Assembly (NCBI RefSeq): GCF_029229925.1
Contig: NZ_CP107254.1
Location: 1,984,001 to 2,048,000 of the forward strand
Source of the DNA: Halorhabdus sp. BNX81
GTDB taxonomy: Archaea; Halobacteriota; Halobacteria; Halobacteriales; Haloarculaceae
DNA: 64,000 bases
Direction: 5' to 3'
Shown here: piece by piece, positions 63,378 through 64,000 of the stretch
How positions within the stretch are numbered: position 1 is the first letter of the stretch
How the letters are laid out: each line of letters opens with the position of its first letter
Notes under the pieces: model-generated
What the model was told of the DNA's origin: nothing
Seen by the model: only the letters and a program-made list of their open reading frames with translations
Databases searched by the model: none
Translations under genes and position numbers: made by a program

Positions 63378-64000
63378 TCACTCGCCGGCCTGGTCGATCC
63401 AGCCCTCGACGCGCGAGAGCGCGATGCCCGTCGTCTCGGCGACGGCGTCGGCGTCCGCGGCAGCGAGTTCCCCCACGGTCTCGATGTCCGCCTCCGCGAG
63501 TCGCTCGGCGTAGGCCGGCCCGATCCCGTTGATCGACTGGACGTCTTCGGTACTCGCTGGCCCCGATGGTTCAGATGCCGACGCCACGGTGGCTTCATCC
63601 GAGTCGTCGTCCGTCGTCTCCGTCATCTCGTGCTCATCGGACGCTCCCGACTCGACAGACGTTTCGGATGTATCTGTTCCCACGTCACCGGGTTCGTCGG
63701 CGTCCGTCTGGACGGACTCGGCAGATTCAGCAGCGTCCACCTCGGCTGCTCCGTCCGGTTCGTCCGCATCCGACTCGACCGACGCATCGGATCCCTCGGC
63801 GTCCGACTCGGCGGAACGATCCGGCTCGTCTCCGTCCGCCTCGGCGTTGGTCGTGTCCACGCGCGACTCGCTGGTTGCGACCGCTCTGGTTCCCTTGACT
63901 GCATCCTCACTTTCGGTATCCGGTTCGTGCTCGACCGTGACGGCCACGTTCTCGGTTTCCCCCGCGTTCTGGCTTGGCATCTCGGTATCAGACTCCCCCG
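63378..64000 (-). CDS. acidic protein with C-terminal helix-hairpin-helix domain (runs off right edge)
   Basis: The frame is open through base 64000, so the true start may lie outside; an internal ATG at 63980 gives 200 residues. The first 130 or so are a low-complexity Asp/Glu/Ser/Thr tract. The last 55 hold tandem helix-hairpin-helix motifs of the kind that bind DNA: DVQSINGIGPAYAERLAEAD, then ETVGELAAADADAVAETTGI. Very similar HhH tails occur in haloarchaeal proteins of unknown role. Upstream of pabB on the same strand, 77 nt away. Function unknown. Confidence 0.7.
   Translation of the reverse strand, partial: GESDTEMPSQNAGETENVAVTVEHEPDTESEDAVKGTRAVATSESRVDTTNAEADGDEPDRSAESDAEGSDASVESDADEPDGAAEVDAAESAESVQTDADEPGDVGTDTSETSVESGASDEHEMTETTDDDSDEATVASASEPSGPASTEDVQSINGIGPAYAERLAEADIETVGELAAADADAVAETTGIALSRVEGWIDQAGE

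Noticed and set aside
61208-63598. 796-codon open frame on the minus strand
   Set aside because: Lies over pabA and pabB in another frame; Arg/Pro/Gly/Ser-rich with no domain. A high-GC shadow.

Overview
The window is chromosomal DNA of an extremely halophilic archaeon (class Halobacteria). The evidence is high GC outside intergenic gaps, very acidic proteins, archaeal-type information-processing genes (RNA polymerase subunits D, N and K, ribosomal proteins L10e, L18e, S4 and S13, Gar1, SRP19, FEN1, archaeal TyrRS and SUI1), TATA boxes about 25-30 nt before start codons (leaderless transcripts), twin-arginine lipoproteins and a PGF-CTERM surface protein. The genus cannot be fixed from this sequence alone; a Halorhabdus-like or related genome would fit.

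Layout. 1-12.6 kb: a truncated RND-type exporter, pgk-gap (glycolysis), small Hsp20, a zinc-ribbon peptide, a RimK-like ATP-grasp ligase, L10e, a glutathionyl-hydroquinone-reductase-like protein, a class III hybrid cluster protein, a coiled-coil protein, an UlaG-like metallo-hydrolase and a citrate synthase homologue. 12.7-21.2 kb: a membrane-anchored HTH regulator, a lipoprotein with an internal duplication, an AspC-type aminotransferase, a MoxR-DUF58-transglutaminase operon, SUI1 and a small HTH protein. 21.2-22.4 kb: no protein gene; tRNA-Gly(TCC) sits in an array of perfect hairpins and tRNA-derived fragments, the most unusual structure in the window. 22.4-28.8 kb: a methyltransferase, tyrS, a PIN/HTH toxin-antitoxin-like pair, Mrp ATPase, an acetoacetate-decarboxylase-like protein, an SDR and a membrane protein. 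28.9-35.0 kb: the ribosomal/RNA polymerase/enolase operon with tRNA-Ser(GCT) at its head and tRNA-Leu(CAG) inside. 35-41.7 kb: a sulfite-oxidase-family molybdoenzyme, FEN1, GNAT, a 55-aa conserved-looking peptide, a possible structured RNA before a DUF3054 gene, a tiny membrane protein, a presenilin-like protease, Gar1 and SRP19.

41.8-54.1 kb is a cobalamin (B12) salvage and late-assembly locus: cbiP, cobA, cbiZ, cobD-like, cobT, cobY, cobS and cbiB, with the importer btuF/btuC/btuD. CbiZ trims imported corrinoids to cobyric acid, CbiP amidates, CobA adenosylates, CbiB attaches the aminopropanol arm, CobY activates it with GTP, and CobT/CobS attach the lower ligand. A satD-like regulator and a small membrane protein are inserted in this locus, behind a promoter with repeated GTTGAA boxes. 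54.1-59.5 kb: a MaoC-type dehydratase, cytochrome oxidase subunit II, a fused heme A synthase/heme O synthase, a membrane protein and an ABC exporter. 59.5-63.3 kb: p-aminobenzoate genes pabC, pabA and pabB around a twin-arginine lipoprotein. The window ends in an acidic helix-hairpin-helix protein that runs off the right edge.

Most transcription units are compact, with 1-16 nt overlaps typical of translational coupling. No insertion sequence, integrase, CRISPR array or origin was seen.
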